Translations under genes and position numbers: made by a program
Notes under the pieces: generated by a model
Database searches by the model: none
Seen by the model: the letters and a program-made list of their open reading frames with translations, nothing else
Told to the model about the DNA's origin: nothing
Assembly: GCA_016987375.1 (NCBI GenBank)
Contig: PJRA01000011.1
Span: forward strand, 1,845,367-1,897,764
DNA length: 52,398 nt
Direction of reading: 5' to 3'
DNA from: Brachionus koreanus
Lineage: Eukaryota; Rotifera; Eurotatoria; Ploima; Brachionidae
Part shown: one piece after another, positions 18,506 to 30,700 of the stretch
Layout: the number at the start of each line of letters is the position of its first letter
Numbering within the stretch: the first letter of the stretch is position 1

Positions 18506-21008
18506 CAATCTTATAAATACTTGAGAATACTCTATATACAAAGAGAAAAAAAATAACGACTACAAAACAAGATACTTAACCATGTGACATAAAAACTAAA
18601 AAAGATTTCAAGATAAAAAATAAAATCTGCCAAAATAAATAAAAATTTTAAACAATTAAATACTGCTTGAATTGATTTTCTAAACTAGTTTCTTGTCTAT
18701 TTGTTCAAGTCTTTGAAAGATTAACAATTTTAATTTAAAAAAAAACAAAAAAAAATTTATTTTTTTAATCTTGATTACTTTTTTTATTTTTACAAAAAAA
18801 TAGCTTTAAACAAACTAAAAGGAAATAGAAGAAAATTTTCTTTGAAAGACACATTAAAATAACCGATAGTCTTGACCGAAATTAGTTCTTTTTTTTTCCT
18901 ATTTTCTTATTTTGACTAATGGCTTTAAAGATTTTCGTTATTCGACTTAAGCTTTTATTTTATATTTAAATATAGTCAAATTAAGATTTAATTTAAAAAA
19001 AATTAGTGTGCTATAGTTTATAAAATTTGAATTTATGCTAAATACAAGATTTATTTTCTTCTAAACGAATCAAGATTACAACTAGGCAAACAAATCTGGA
19101 TTTTTCTATTAGCTAACTTGTCATAAAAACCACTTAGGTAGCTTGATAATTACAAAAGTAAAAAAATAGACTTAGTTTTAAGTAAAAGTGAAAATTGATA
19201 CAATTTATCGATTACTCCCCAAATTAATTTTTATATTTTGGTCACATATTTTTTCAACATCATGCTCAAAATTTACGCTAATTGTTTGACTTTGGGCAAT
19301 ATTTATCAAACAATTGAAATTGACCGAATAATCCTCTTAAACTTCCTGTCCACTATTTATTTCAACTGTTCAATAAACTATCATGTCTAGGCCAATTAAC
19401 AAACTAGTATTTTTAGCAATCAATTGTCATCTGTGTCATTTAAATAGTAATAAAAATATCCATTAATTCACTATTACGTAAACGCTTACCTAGGAGTTGG
19501 TCGTTCAAATATTTGACTTATGTATAATCGATTTATTTAATTTAAATCTAGAAGAGTTAAATTTCAATTTAGAAATAAAATGTCACTTTTTTTCCTATTA
19601 AATTTGTTAAACCTAAACTAAAGAGGAAAATTTTACCTGTATACGATTCGAATTTACTATATAAGTATTAAGTTACAAATAAAATAAATATTGAAATTTG
19701 TTTATTTACTATAAAAATATAATTAATGATTTAAGTTGGTACTTTTTTCTTTTTTTTTTTAATTTGATCGGGTCACTAGGAAATAGAAATATTTGATTTA
19801 AACAAAACAATTGAACATTATTCGCTATTTCTTCAAAGAACTTTAAGCAACTTTTGCATGATTTTGGCACTACTGAGATTTGGCTTAATTAAAATAAAAG
19901 TTTCATTAATCAGAAAGGTACAATCGCATGATCTAAATACTAGAATATTTTGAATAGAACGATAATTGGGAGAATATTTACAGAAATCTCTCAAAATTTT
20001 TGAGTGAAGCTTGAAAAATTGAAAATTTTTCTAACCTGTTTTTTCCTAAATTATTTTTAAATGAGTTTACAACTAAGAAAAAACTCAAATGTCAGCTAGC
20101 TTAAATTATTCACGAGTTACCTTTATATTAGCTTGGTTACTGAACGGTAAATTGAAGAATCAAAGTCAGCATATTAAGATTGCAAGAAAATTACTTAACA
20201 GCAAAAATAAATTTTGATTTTTTTAGAATTTGGGTTTCTAAAAAAAATTTTTCTTTGAAAACAAAACTCTCTTTTTATGTTCTTCAGGTAAATAGGGGTT
20301 TAAAAAAACAAGCCTAGCTTAATAAAGTATACTGCTTAAATACAAAAATAAATTGTTAAATATTTCATGTTTTTTTTTCAATTGCAAACATTTGCAATGA
20401 TTGAATTTTAAGCTCTAAATAAAAATCATGTCCAATCTAGCTGATCGCTTAGATAAAAAAAATGAAAGAAAATTAACTATTTGAAATATTTTCTAAATAT
20501 AAATATTTGAATGTTTTTTGTCTATGCTAAAGATGATATGTTTTTGCCTAAGTGCTTTTGTTTTACTGGAACATTCGAAATTTCAAATTTTCGTCTAATT
20601 ATCAATATTTTATGCTAAATTTTAATTTTAAAAAAATAAACTCTCTGTCAACACACTAACGAATAGAGCCGATGCTTTAAAAATCAGAAGACATAATTTT
20701 TTATAATAAAATGCATTTTATTATTTTTGAAAATTTGTTTTTTTTTTTTAAATAAAGGTTTATTTTAATTTATTTATTTCTACGATTTCTATAAAAGAAT
20801 TCTCGTGAGGCACAAATTTAAAAAAAAACCGATATTTTAATTAAATTTGTATGTCAAAGCTATTTTTTTATCAAAATTAGAACCTCTTAAAAATAAATCA
20901 ATTAAATTGTATAAATATAATTTTTTGCAAATTTTAATTTACTATTGCTTATTTTTCAGTTTGTTTAATAGAGAAATATTTTGTTTTAAATAAACAAAAT
21001 AAGTATGA
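18506..21008. other. AT-rich intergenic DNA
   Basis: No gene, transposon or structured repeat recognised on either strand. Confidence 0.5.
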
Positions 21009-21081
21009 GGGGATGTAGCTCAAATGGTAGAGCGCTCGCTTAGCATGCGAGAGGTACCGGGATCGATACCCGGCATCTCCA
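21009..21081 (+). tRNA. tRNA-Ala (AGC)
   Basis: Complete 73-nt cloverleaf: acceptor GGGGATG with CATCTCC (one G-U pair), anticodon stem CTCGC/GCGAG around loop TTAGCAT (anticodon AGC), T-stem CCGGG/CCCGG with loop ATCGATA, discriminator A. The D-arm GCTCAAATGGTAGAGC carries the A-box. No intron. No T-run terminator follows; the next tRNA begins one base later. Confidence 0.97.
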
Positions 21082-21082
21082 G

Positions 21083-21154
21083 GCCGTGATAGTATAGTGG
21101 TTAGTACTTCTCGTTGTGGCCGAGACAACCCAGTTTCGAATACTGGTCACGGCA
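21083..21154 (+). tRNA. tRNA-His (GTG)
   Basis: Complete 72-nt cloverleaf: acceptor GCCGTGA with TCACGGC, anticodon stem TCTCG/CGAGA around TTGTGGC (anticodon GTG), T-stem CCAGT/ACTGG with loop TTCGAAT, discriminator A. The G at 21082 would match position -1, which eukaryotes normally add after transcription. A T-rich Pol III terminator follows directly (ATTTTTCTTTTT). Confidence 0.97.
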
Positions 21155-22019
21155 TATTTTTCTTTTTCTATTTAACTCGATTTTAATTGATTTTTTTCTT
21201 TCAAATAATAAAAAGCAATGGTTTGAAATAAAATATGTTGATGAATTATGATTATTTAAGATGAAAAAGATTAGATTTGGTTTAAAAATATTTTTAATTA
21301 TAGCTTTTTAATAATTTTCGAAAATCTCAATATGGATCATTTTAAAATAAAACCTGTTCAAACACTTTATTCATTATAAATATGAAGAAAAATTACTAAA
21401 ATATTAAGATCTTTTTGTAAATTTTTAAAATAATTTTTTTATCCAAGTTCTTTTTAAACAAAACAACTGTCATTTTAAATGTTAAACTTTTATTTATTTT
21501 CAAGATAATGTCTGTAGTCTTTAGGTATCTATAAGCGAGCAGTTCGATTCTTCTCTTTAAGAATTCGCACCTTTTAAAACCTAAAAATTCACAACACCCT
21601 TCTTGCTCTTGGTTAAAAGAATTCCGTCCTCTAAGAAAATGAGAAATGGACCGAAAAAGATGACAATTAGAAATAGAAAGATCTGACTTATTTGATGCAA
21701 GAGTATAAGTTCGATCGATTCCAGCTTTATATTTTAAATAAACAAAGCTTTATTATTTTTGACATTCTTCCATTAGCTGATTAATGTATAACATTATTTT
21801 AACACTCAAATTTCCAAATTTTTTTATACCATTAATTCTTAGTCATGTTATTTTTCAAAATAACGAAGACTTTTAAATGATTTTATTTTTAAATTTTTTA
21901 ATATAGATTTATTAAATTGATTAAATTTTGATAAATATAAAATTTTAAAGTCGTAAAGCTATTTAGAATAAAAAAATAAGATAAAATTGAAAAAATTAAA
22001 AAAAATTTAAACTTATAAT
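21155..22019. other. AT-rich intergenic DNA
   Basis: Begins with the T-run serving as Pol III terminator for the tRNA pair. No other feature recognised. Confidence 0.5.
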
Positions 22020-22245
22020 CTTTTCCCATTTCTCTTCCCGTTTATATGCCGATCTATCTCATCAATTTCATTTAACTGATCAAATTCATCATCTGACGAG
22101 TCAAAAAAAAACCTTCTTGTTTGTATTCATCCTTGCTTTTAATTTCGTTGCTAAATCATTCGTCAGACGATCCAGAATCAATATCATTACAACTACGGTA
22201 TTTTTTCTCTTTTTCTCTTTTCACAACTAGCTGAGTTGGTTGAAA
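22020..22245 (-). other. Acidic coding-like remnant, unknown
   Basis: The minus strand reads an acidic, Ser/Asp-rich frame (SGSSDE..., then FFFDSSDDEFDQLNEIDEID) interrupted by one stop and ending in RHINGKRNGKRL and a stop. Composition differs from the flanks. Acidic Ser/Asp stretches are common at N-termini of piggyBac-type transposases, but no transposase motif follows, so origin is unknown. Confidence 0.25.
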
Positions 22246-24058
22246 TGAGTACAAACATTACTTTTCTAATCATATTTTCAAAAATAGATCTATTTCTGAT
22301 CAAATGAAATAAAAAGAATATTTTTAAATAATAAAACAAAATTTGTGGCGTTGAATGGATGAATGGTGAAGGTATTATAAATTAGTGGAATATTTTTTAA
22401 ATCACTCTTTTGTGACTCTATTTTTTAATCTTAAAAATTATAAAAATAAAAAAAGTGGTCCAGAGGAGATACAAAATAAATGAAAAAAACCCAAAATTTT
22501 ACAATTTTTTTTTTGAATCTTTGAGGGCATCGAGTAAAAAATTTTTTTTTTACTCACCCAAAAAAACTTATATTCCTAGGTTTTTAAATATGCAGATTAA
22601 TAATTTAAAGTTGGTTCTTTTAAATTTTAATAGTACGGTAGTTTTGCTACGCGCGAACCTTATTATTTTGTAATTCCATTGCAAGAACTAGATTCAAGAA
22701 TTGATGTTGATGGATCTACTAAAAATGCATATTAATTCACTGAAAATCTACATTATTTTTAACTGACTGACTTTGATAAGCAGATCTTGTTTTTGTTAGC
22801 GATACATTACAATCAAAGATCAAATTGAAGCTTGATGTATCAGTTTAATAGCTCTAAAAAGCTTAAATGAACAAAAATAGAATTTAATCGTCCTGAAGTT
22901 CTTAGAATGGAATCTCTTTTTATACCTGTAAACTCGTGCTGATAACACGGGCTTATAATTAAGTAAAGATGTGATTTTGCTGTTGAATGTATTCGGCGTG
23001 TGCTAATTCAATAACTAAAATTACTTTTTTTTCACCAATTTTATTTAACTTTTATAAATTTACAATTTTTTTTATAAAATTACTTAATTGATATGAATAT
23101 ACAGATTTATGTTAAAAATCAAGTTTCCAACTTGTTTTTCTATTTTTTAACTAAATTAAAAATAATAAGACGTTTTGAAAGGCTCAAAGAAAAAAAAATA
23201 TGAATTTTAGCTGAATGGTTAAAAGATAATTTTAAGCAAATTGATGTAGGTATCAAAAAAACATCCATATTTTTGCAAAAAATGTTACCATGATTTGTTC
23301 AAAATGCAAATTAAAAAAAAAACTATTTTTAAAGAAGCATTAGTAGACAAAAAAAGCCAAATATTTAATTGATATAGAATACTGATTACTAAAATTATTT
23401 ATTATTATTTATTACTATTATTTGACAAATATTGAAATTTTTAAATTTAGAATTGATTTTTTTTATAAAATAAAAAAATTTCCGCTAGACAATCTGATAG
23501 ACACTTGTAATACTTTTTTGCATACCATTTTATTTTTTTTTCTTGAGTAAAATATTATTTAATTAATAATTTTAATACACATAAGAAAACACTATGGAAA
23601 AAGTAATAAAATTAACATTAAAGATAAAAAATCATGAAATTTTCTATTATTAAAGTTAAAATAAAATTCTTAAAAAATGTAGGACAATAACGAAAAAATT
23701 TTATTTTAATTTTAAGAATTTAATCTAAACTTGAATCTACAATAACATAAATTTCGAAAAAAAGTGGAAAAAATTTTTGAAAATAATTTAAAATCTGCAA
23801 AAATAACCTATACATTTTTTATTTAAAAAAAAAAAATTAAATCTTAATCGTTTTCTAATATCGATATTGTTAATTATCATTAAATATGATGATCTCCCTT
23901 TTCAAAATAATCAAGTGACATATTACGAATTATGTTTATTGAAATTTTGAAATTAAACTGATAAAAATTCCATATAAAATAAGATTTATAAACTGTTTAA
24001 AGTAAAAGATTAGAATTTTTTATTCAAATTAAAAAAATCACAAGAATTTGGAGTAAAA
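22246..24058. other. AT-rich intergenic DNA upstream of the Lifeguard gene
   Basis: No reliable gene. The short frame at 22455-22673 is low-complexity and without features. The last few hundred bases must hold the promoter of the Lifeguard gene, but no distinct motif stands out. Confidence 0.5.
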
Positions 24059-25126
24059 ATGAAAAATAAAGCCTTTATAGCTGACGAGAATGAGATAATT
24101 GATGGCCAAATTCAAAAAGCACCGTACAGTTTTTCAGCTCCTGTAAAAGCAACTCCTCAAAACATTAATGGTTAACTATTTTATTAAGTTATTTAATTTT
24201 CTTAGTTTATTTCTTTTTAAAAATTGTAGATGTTGAAAAAGGAATTACTAGTACTAGTACTTCAGATTTAAATGGTCAATGGGGCGATTTTAGTTCGCTA
24301 AATGATAAATTATTGCGCATTAAATTCATTAGAAAAGTTTATCTAATTTTGACAATTCAATTAATTTTCACTTTTGGAATTGTATCAATATTTGTACTTG
24401 TGTAAAATTTTGGTTCTTTTTTTTCCTAATATTTTTTAATTTAAAATGAAAAAAAAGTGAACCGGTCAAAAAATTTGCTCAAAGCAATACTGGTTTGTAT
24501 CTATATTTAGCTTCATAGTAAGTTAAATGAAATAAAAATAAATGAAAAAATATTTATAATGTAAATTTAAGTTTGTTGTTTGTATCATGTTTGTTGGTTT
24601 CCATGTGCAATTGTGGATTACGAAAAGTGCCATACAATTACATATTGCTCGGATCAATTGTAAGTAAAAATTAATCAAATTAGGATCCAAAAAAAAAGGT
24701 AATATTTTTTCATAGACTTTATCAATGACTTACATGATGTCGATGATTAGTGCTTATCATGATACTCAGATAGTCTTTATTGCAATTGGCATTACACTTT
24801 TTTTAACATTGGGAATAACTCTATTTTCGATTCAAACAAAATATGACTTTACTCAAAATTGTTGGTTCTTTTTGATTGTAATGTCGTATACTGTATTTGG
24901 CTTTGGTATTGCGTGTATAGTTTTTCGCAACGCTATAATGCAGGCTGTGTATGGTGGTCTTGGTGCCCTATTAATGTCTGTTTTTCTGGCTTTTGACACT
25001 CAATCTTTGATGGGAAATAAACGATTCAAATTTAATCCCGAAAATTACTTTGATGCTGCTCTTCAATTATATTTAGACATATGTTATATATTTTTATATA
25101 TATTACAAATGCTTGGAAAGAAATAA
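24059..25126 (+). CDS. Lifeguard/TMBIM (BAX-inhibitor-1 family) membrane protein, 5 exons
   Basis: Exons 24059-24170, 24230-24401, 24458-24517, 24572-24659 and 24716-25126 join in phase to 280 residues. All four introns are GT-AG and 54-59 nt. The product has seven hydrophobic segments, starting in exon 2 after a Ser/Thr-rich cytosolic N-terminus. Hallmarks of the Lifeguard branch (GRINA/FAIM2/TMBIM1-like): KKFAQSN before TM2, LFSIQTKYDFT after TM4, YGGLGALLMSVFLAFDTQ in TM6, and NPENYFDAALQLYLDI into TM7. The Asp residues in FDTQ and YLDI are the pair linked to calcium leak in this family. Such proteins sit in Golgi/ER or other endomembranes and limit calcium release and apoptosis. Which paralogue it matches cannot be told by eye. 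Alternative upstream exons are not excluded. Confidence 0.92.
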
Positions 25127-25221
25127 TTCAATTTTTAAAATGAAAAATTAAATCCGTCTAAGCATTTTTGAAAAAAACTTTATTGATTTTAAAAAATTTT
25201 TCTAATAAATAATTATAAAAA

Positions 25222-25290
25222 ATGAGTCTGCTAATCAACAGGCTCTTGTCTAATAGACTGATTAACACTTCATTTATTTAAATTGTATAT
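25222..25290 (+). repeat. Dispersed repeat, copy 1
   Basis: CTAATCAACAGGCTCTTGTC and the following TAATAGACTGATTAACACTT with CATTTATTTAAATTGTATA match, with few changes, the reverse complement of 34360-34430. The copy lies about 100 bases past the Lifeguard stop codon. Confidence 0.6.
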
Positions 25291-26402
25291 AAAACATTAA
25301 ATTCTTTTAAAATAAAAAAAGATTTTTTGACTAATTAAATATTGAAAAATTTAAATCAAATCTTTTAAATTTTTTGTTTTTTAAATGTTAAGGCGAATTA
25401 TGATAGTAAAATGTCTTAAAGTCTAGGATTCTATGCTGAAATGCATATAAGCCATATTTTTCCATAAAGTTATTCAGATCATTAAAGTTATTAACTTCAA
25501 ATTTAAACTTAAGCAATTTAAATATTGAAAAATAATAACTCTTGGCTAGTTTGATTAGTGCCTATTTGGAAAAATAACATAGAAGAGTTGAACAGTAGTT
25601 AAAGTAAGGTAAAATAAAAGTTTTAAAAAACTGTATCTTAGCAGAAGTTGAAAGATAGATCTGTAGAACAATGTAGCCAAGCAAAAAAGCAACTGGCTTA
25701 AATGGAAAAAGCTCAACATGAATAACAACAAATTCGAGTCATCAATATCAACATGCTATCAATCTTTTTTTATAAAAATTATGATTTTTTTTGTAACTTG
25801 GCTATCTTAATCTTCATTCAATTCTTTACAGTTTAAATATTCTAATCTTAAGTTAGAAAAGAACTATCAAGATTAACTTTAAATCATGAGTTCTTTGCAC
25901 CGCGATAGAATTAAATGAGCTAGAAAGTAACAATTAATTTAATTATTAAAAAAAAAATAAAAATATAATTTAATTATTTAGCCTGTATTGAGGTATTTAT
26001 TTATTTCACAAACCACCCTTCAAGTCGATATAATATAAAAAAAAATCTATAAAAATAAAGAAAAAAGATTTAAATAAAAAAAATATCAAAATTTGATGCC
26101 AACAGAAATATTCATTTGTAGCAAAACATAGCCAAGTGTTGTGGATAAATATACATGAATAAAATATTTAAAGACCTTCTAGAGATGACTTTGTAAAAAT
26201 TATAGTTTAATTTTGACCCTAAAATTGAAAATTATAAAAAAAGATAAAATGTAGTAAAAGATCATAATTAAACATTCATTATTGCCAATATATCAATCTT
26301 TTATCAAAAAAGATTTTTTATGAATCGCCATTATTAGCTTAGATTTTAAAAAATTAAATTAATCGTTTACCATGGGTAAATTCTCTATTTTTTTAAGCTT
26401 TT
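25291..26402. other. AT-rich intergenic DNA
   Basis: No gene or structured element recognised. Confidence 0.5.
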
Positions 26403-26790
26403 AAATTATTATCAAAAAAAGGAAATTTTGTATGAAATTGACTGTAATTAAAGCATGTTATGTGATGGTCAACACATTTAAACACAATAAAAAAGTACAT
26501 AGAATTAAATAATATCTTATTTCGTTGATATTGTTTTTTGTATTAGGTCTTTATTTTCTTGCTGTTTTATTGTGTTTAAATGCATTGACTAGCAAATAAC
26601 ATGTTTTAAATTTGTAAATTATTATCAAAAAAAAAGGAAATTTTGTATGAAATTGATTTTAATTAACGCATGTTATCTGCTAGTCAACACATTTAAACAC
26701 AATAAAAAAGCAAGAAAATGAAAGGCTAATACAAAAAACAATATCAACGAAATAAGATATTATTTAATTCTATATACTTTTTTATTGTAA
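26403..26790. repeat. Palindromic/tandem MITE-like repeat pair
   Basis: A 93-base block (26403-26495) recurs directly at 26616-26710 (both contain TCAACACATTTAAACACAAT). Its last 40 bases occur inverted at 26563-26603. The 67-base spacer after the first block (26496-26562) reappears inverted at 26711-26777. This fits two copies of a short element with about 40-bp terminal inverted repeats, one with the centre flipped and the second cut short. Confidence 0.75.
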
Positions 26791-27763
26791 ATTTTTTTAT
26801 TAATAATTTTTACTGATTTTTAAACAAATAATAAAACAGATAAAAAACAAATACTAAAACAAAAGTCTTTGATTTAGACTTGTGACTTTTAAACAAAACT
26901 ACATAATTCTATATGCATAAAATTTTTGCAGAAATTTGCATAGCTTAAAAATTAAGTTTGACATTAAATGTTTACTTTATAAACATATTTTAACAATAGA
27001 ATTTACAATAAAAAAAAACTTAAAAACCTGAACCTTTTAAGATGTTTTTTAATTTAATCAAAAAAAATGAATTCGCCCTTAATTAAAAGACAATTTTTAA
27101 TTAAAGCATTTATTTTTAAAGTTTTTTTACTTCTTTAATTTTAAATCAAGTCTAAATAAAAAATACAAATAAAAAAAAACTAATCTAATCAAAACTAGTT
27201 AATCAAACTAAAAATTCTAATTTAGCTGAATTTTTAATTCATCATTAATTTTAAATGCTAACGAGACGTAAAATGATACTGATAATTTAAATATTTACAT
27301 AACAATATTTTTATTTTTCGAGAAAAAAAAACTACAGTTTATTATCAGATTAAATCTATTTTTTTTAATTAAATAGAAATCAACAAAAACTTGGCTAGGA
27401 AAATAATCAAATAAACTTTTTTTATCGATAATTTTTTATTGCATTTTAGTGAATAAACGTCAAGTTAGTTTTGACAGTGTCAAACATTTTTACATAATAA
27501 AGTTTACCTGAGACTCAGAGCGAGCCATACTCATCTTGTTATATTCGCTGACTAAGATAACAAATTTATAATGTCAATTATTATCGAAACCTAATCAAAT
27601 ATTTGATTTAGCAATCTTATAAAGTATTTTTGAATAAAAACTTTATGCAACAAATTACATGATTCAAGCTAAGGTTATTTTTTTTTCTTAAAAATCATAA
27701 TTTTCCAAGATAAAAAAAGGTAAACTTAACCAAAATTTATTATTTTCAAATGTTTCATCTAAA
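26791..27763. other. AT-rich intergenic DNA upstream of the FGD-like gene
   Basis: No coding sequence recognised; holds the presumed promoter of the FGD-like gene. Confidence 0.5.
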
Positions 27764-30700
27764 ATGAGCAATACACTTCAAAATTTAATTGATATTTCAT
27801 ATGAATCAGAAAATGCCACCGAATCAATAGCATCTCAAGACGCTGAATTCGTTAAAAAATTATCTCTTTACATATCTAGGAAAAAATCTCAGCCTAATGA
27901 GCCCGAACAGGACGCTTCATTTGACAACCATGAACAAGATTTGCATATACCAGGTATACATTTTGCGCCATTCTCTCTTCAATCGGGCTAATTTCACTAC
28001 TAACCCAAATAGAGGTCTTTTTTGATTGACGGAATAAATCAGCTCTGTCTAACCAAACGGACAATTTTAAACTAGCATAAATTAACTTTATCTGGGTAGA
28101 AAAAAAAGAGATCTAAAAATTTGCATGATAAACTAAACAGCTGAATAATTTTCTATTAATTATCCATATTCTATAAATTTTTTTTTCTAATTATCAAACA
28201 TAGAAAATGAAAATAAAGAGCCTGCTTTTTCGACTAACGACAAACCCAACGAACAACTGAGTGATCAAAGAGCTTCATCAGGCATTACTAGAATAACTAA
28301 ATATTTTTTGCCAAGATCATCTATTCTAAGCGACTCGTTCAAATCGAGTCAAGACTTTTTCAGAGATTGGACCCACAAAACTGAAACAGATACATCTATG
28401 ATAAATGAAAGTGCTTTGGACAAATTTGGATCCATTTTCGGTCCAGAGCAATCATCCAAATTGATTTTCACCAATCATACATATTTGAATTGTGAGACAA
28501 AATGTCCAAACGGCTCGGTGACAAATTCGCTCAATGTCAGATGGTCCGAGGAATCTGATTCAGACCAGAAAAAGCGAAATAAGATTGACGAGTACTACAA
28601 TTTGGAAATGAAGCAAGCTAATTTGATTAAATTGCTGGCAGATTCAATTTTTGTTCGACTAAATGAAGAAAATCTCAAACACTCGTTGTGCGAAGCAGAC
28701 GAGATCAGCAAAGTGTTCATCATTGTTTCTGAGTTGAAGCAGGCGGCTCTTTTGGTACACGACAGCGTAAGCGATTTGATAAAGAAACGTTTGCTTCATG
28801 AATGGCTCGATAAGCCTTATTTTGGTGACATTTTGATCAAATATTACAAATACTACAAGATTTACAAAGCAGTTTTGTCAAAATATCCAAATGTTCAAGT
28901 CAGCTTGGCTAATTTGATGAAGAAAAAAAATTTTGCATCTTCTCTTAAGAAAATATTAGTAAGACAAATAAAAAAAAAAAAATTTTTTTTTCTTAAATTC
29001 AATTTATTTTATTAAATAATTTTTGAACAGAATGCCGAGGCTCAAAACTTGGAGAATGTTAACCGCTTGGACATGCTTTTTGACAGATTGGTTGATTTTC
29101 CGCGACGTATTATTCAATTGTTGGAGAGCTATGCTAAATTGTTAAACCAAAATAGCCAAGAGTATTTGCACATGAAAGAAATAATGGAACTTTTTAATGA
29201 AATATTTGAGTCTTCTAATCAAGATTTGAATCGAATGGTCAATTTTCAACTTTGCTACGAGATACAATATATGTTCGATCCGCCTCTAATGAGCATAGTT
29301 GACCACAACAGACAATTAGTAAAGCAAGGACCCATTTACAAAGTAGCAAAGCGTGACGGAGACTTGCTCCTCAGACATCTAGCATTGGTAAGTGAAAAAT
29401 TTTAACCAGTTTAGAATTTTTTGTTGAACTTTTGAATTTTTATTTCTCGATTGCAATATTCAAAGTTTTGAGTTGAGATTAGAGCAAATTATTTTCTTTT
29501 AAAATACTTCATTAGAGAGTAGAAATGAATTATTTCTTTAATCAAATAGCTGATTTTTTTCTCTCATTGTTAGTGAAAGAGAGTTTATAATTTTTAGTCA
29601 ATAATAAATTTATTTGTTCAAGCTAACGTTTTTAGAATGAAAAAAAAAATATATAAACAAATAAAGAAGACATAGAAATCATGTCACCTGAAAAAGGCAT
29701 TGTGAATTTTGAAACAAACAATCTGTTAATCACCGATAGATTTTGCTGTGAAATTCAAATTCAAATTGAATAAGAATGCTTTCATTTTTAATTAATTAAA
29801 ATTTACAAAATTTACCCAAACTAATTTTTCTCAAAAAATGAAACATAAAAAAGGTCTATAACTGATTTGACTTAATGAAAAAAAGAGCATCAAAGTATGC
29901 AACACTTTTTTGCAGTATTTTTATTGCACATGCAAAAATTATTGTTCGATTTGCAATTGAATTTGATAAAATCAATCGTTTAATATAAAAAGTTATTTCA
30001 ATTTAAAATTTTTGTTTTGTTGATAAAGCAATGTCTCTGAAAAATTTAATTTAAAATACAATTGATTAAAATTTAAACCAGCTCACTTATTTTATCTTTA
30101 TGTTAGGTTAAGAAAATTTTTTGCTAATTTGTGTGACTTAAAGAGAAAAACTAAAATTTTTTTTTAAATTCAAGCTCTAAGTACATGAATAATAAACACA
30201 TAAATAGATTAGAAAATGAGAATGAGATTTCACCTAAAAAAAAATTTAGATTTTTTTTTCTTCAGTTAAAAATGAAAAAATTATTGACACAATTAGATTC
30301 AACTGATCTTTTAGAAAATACCCTAAAATTCAAAATTTTGATTTTTTTCAATATTGCCCCATATTCTTTTTAATAATTATTAAGTTAATTAAAAATCTTT
30401 ATTTTGGATAAAAATTTATCCCCTTTTGGAGACCAGCCAAATGAACACGCGGATCTTTATTGGCCGTAGTTTTAGGCGGCCAAATTTTAGACCTTTTTGC
30501 AGAGCGCGCAAAAAACCGTCCGTGATTTGGGTCGCTTAGCTTAGACCACATCCAACACAAAACAGACAGCATAATAAAAAATTTAATGCTCTTTCAGAGT
30601 TTTGTGAAATTTAGTACAATAGAACAGAACAAGATGTTAAAAATTCTTATAACTTTTCTTTCAAAAGTCACAAGCAAGTTCTGTAAATGCAGCATGGTGC

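Noticed and set aside
22455..22673. 72-codon frame
   Set aside because: Low-complexity Phe/Lys-rich translation of AT-rich DNA, no family features, no splice context.
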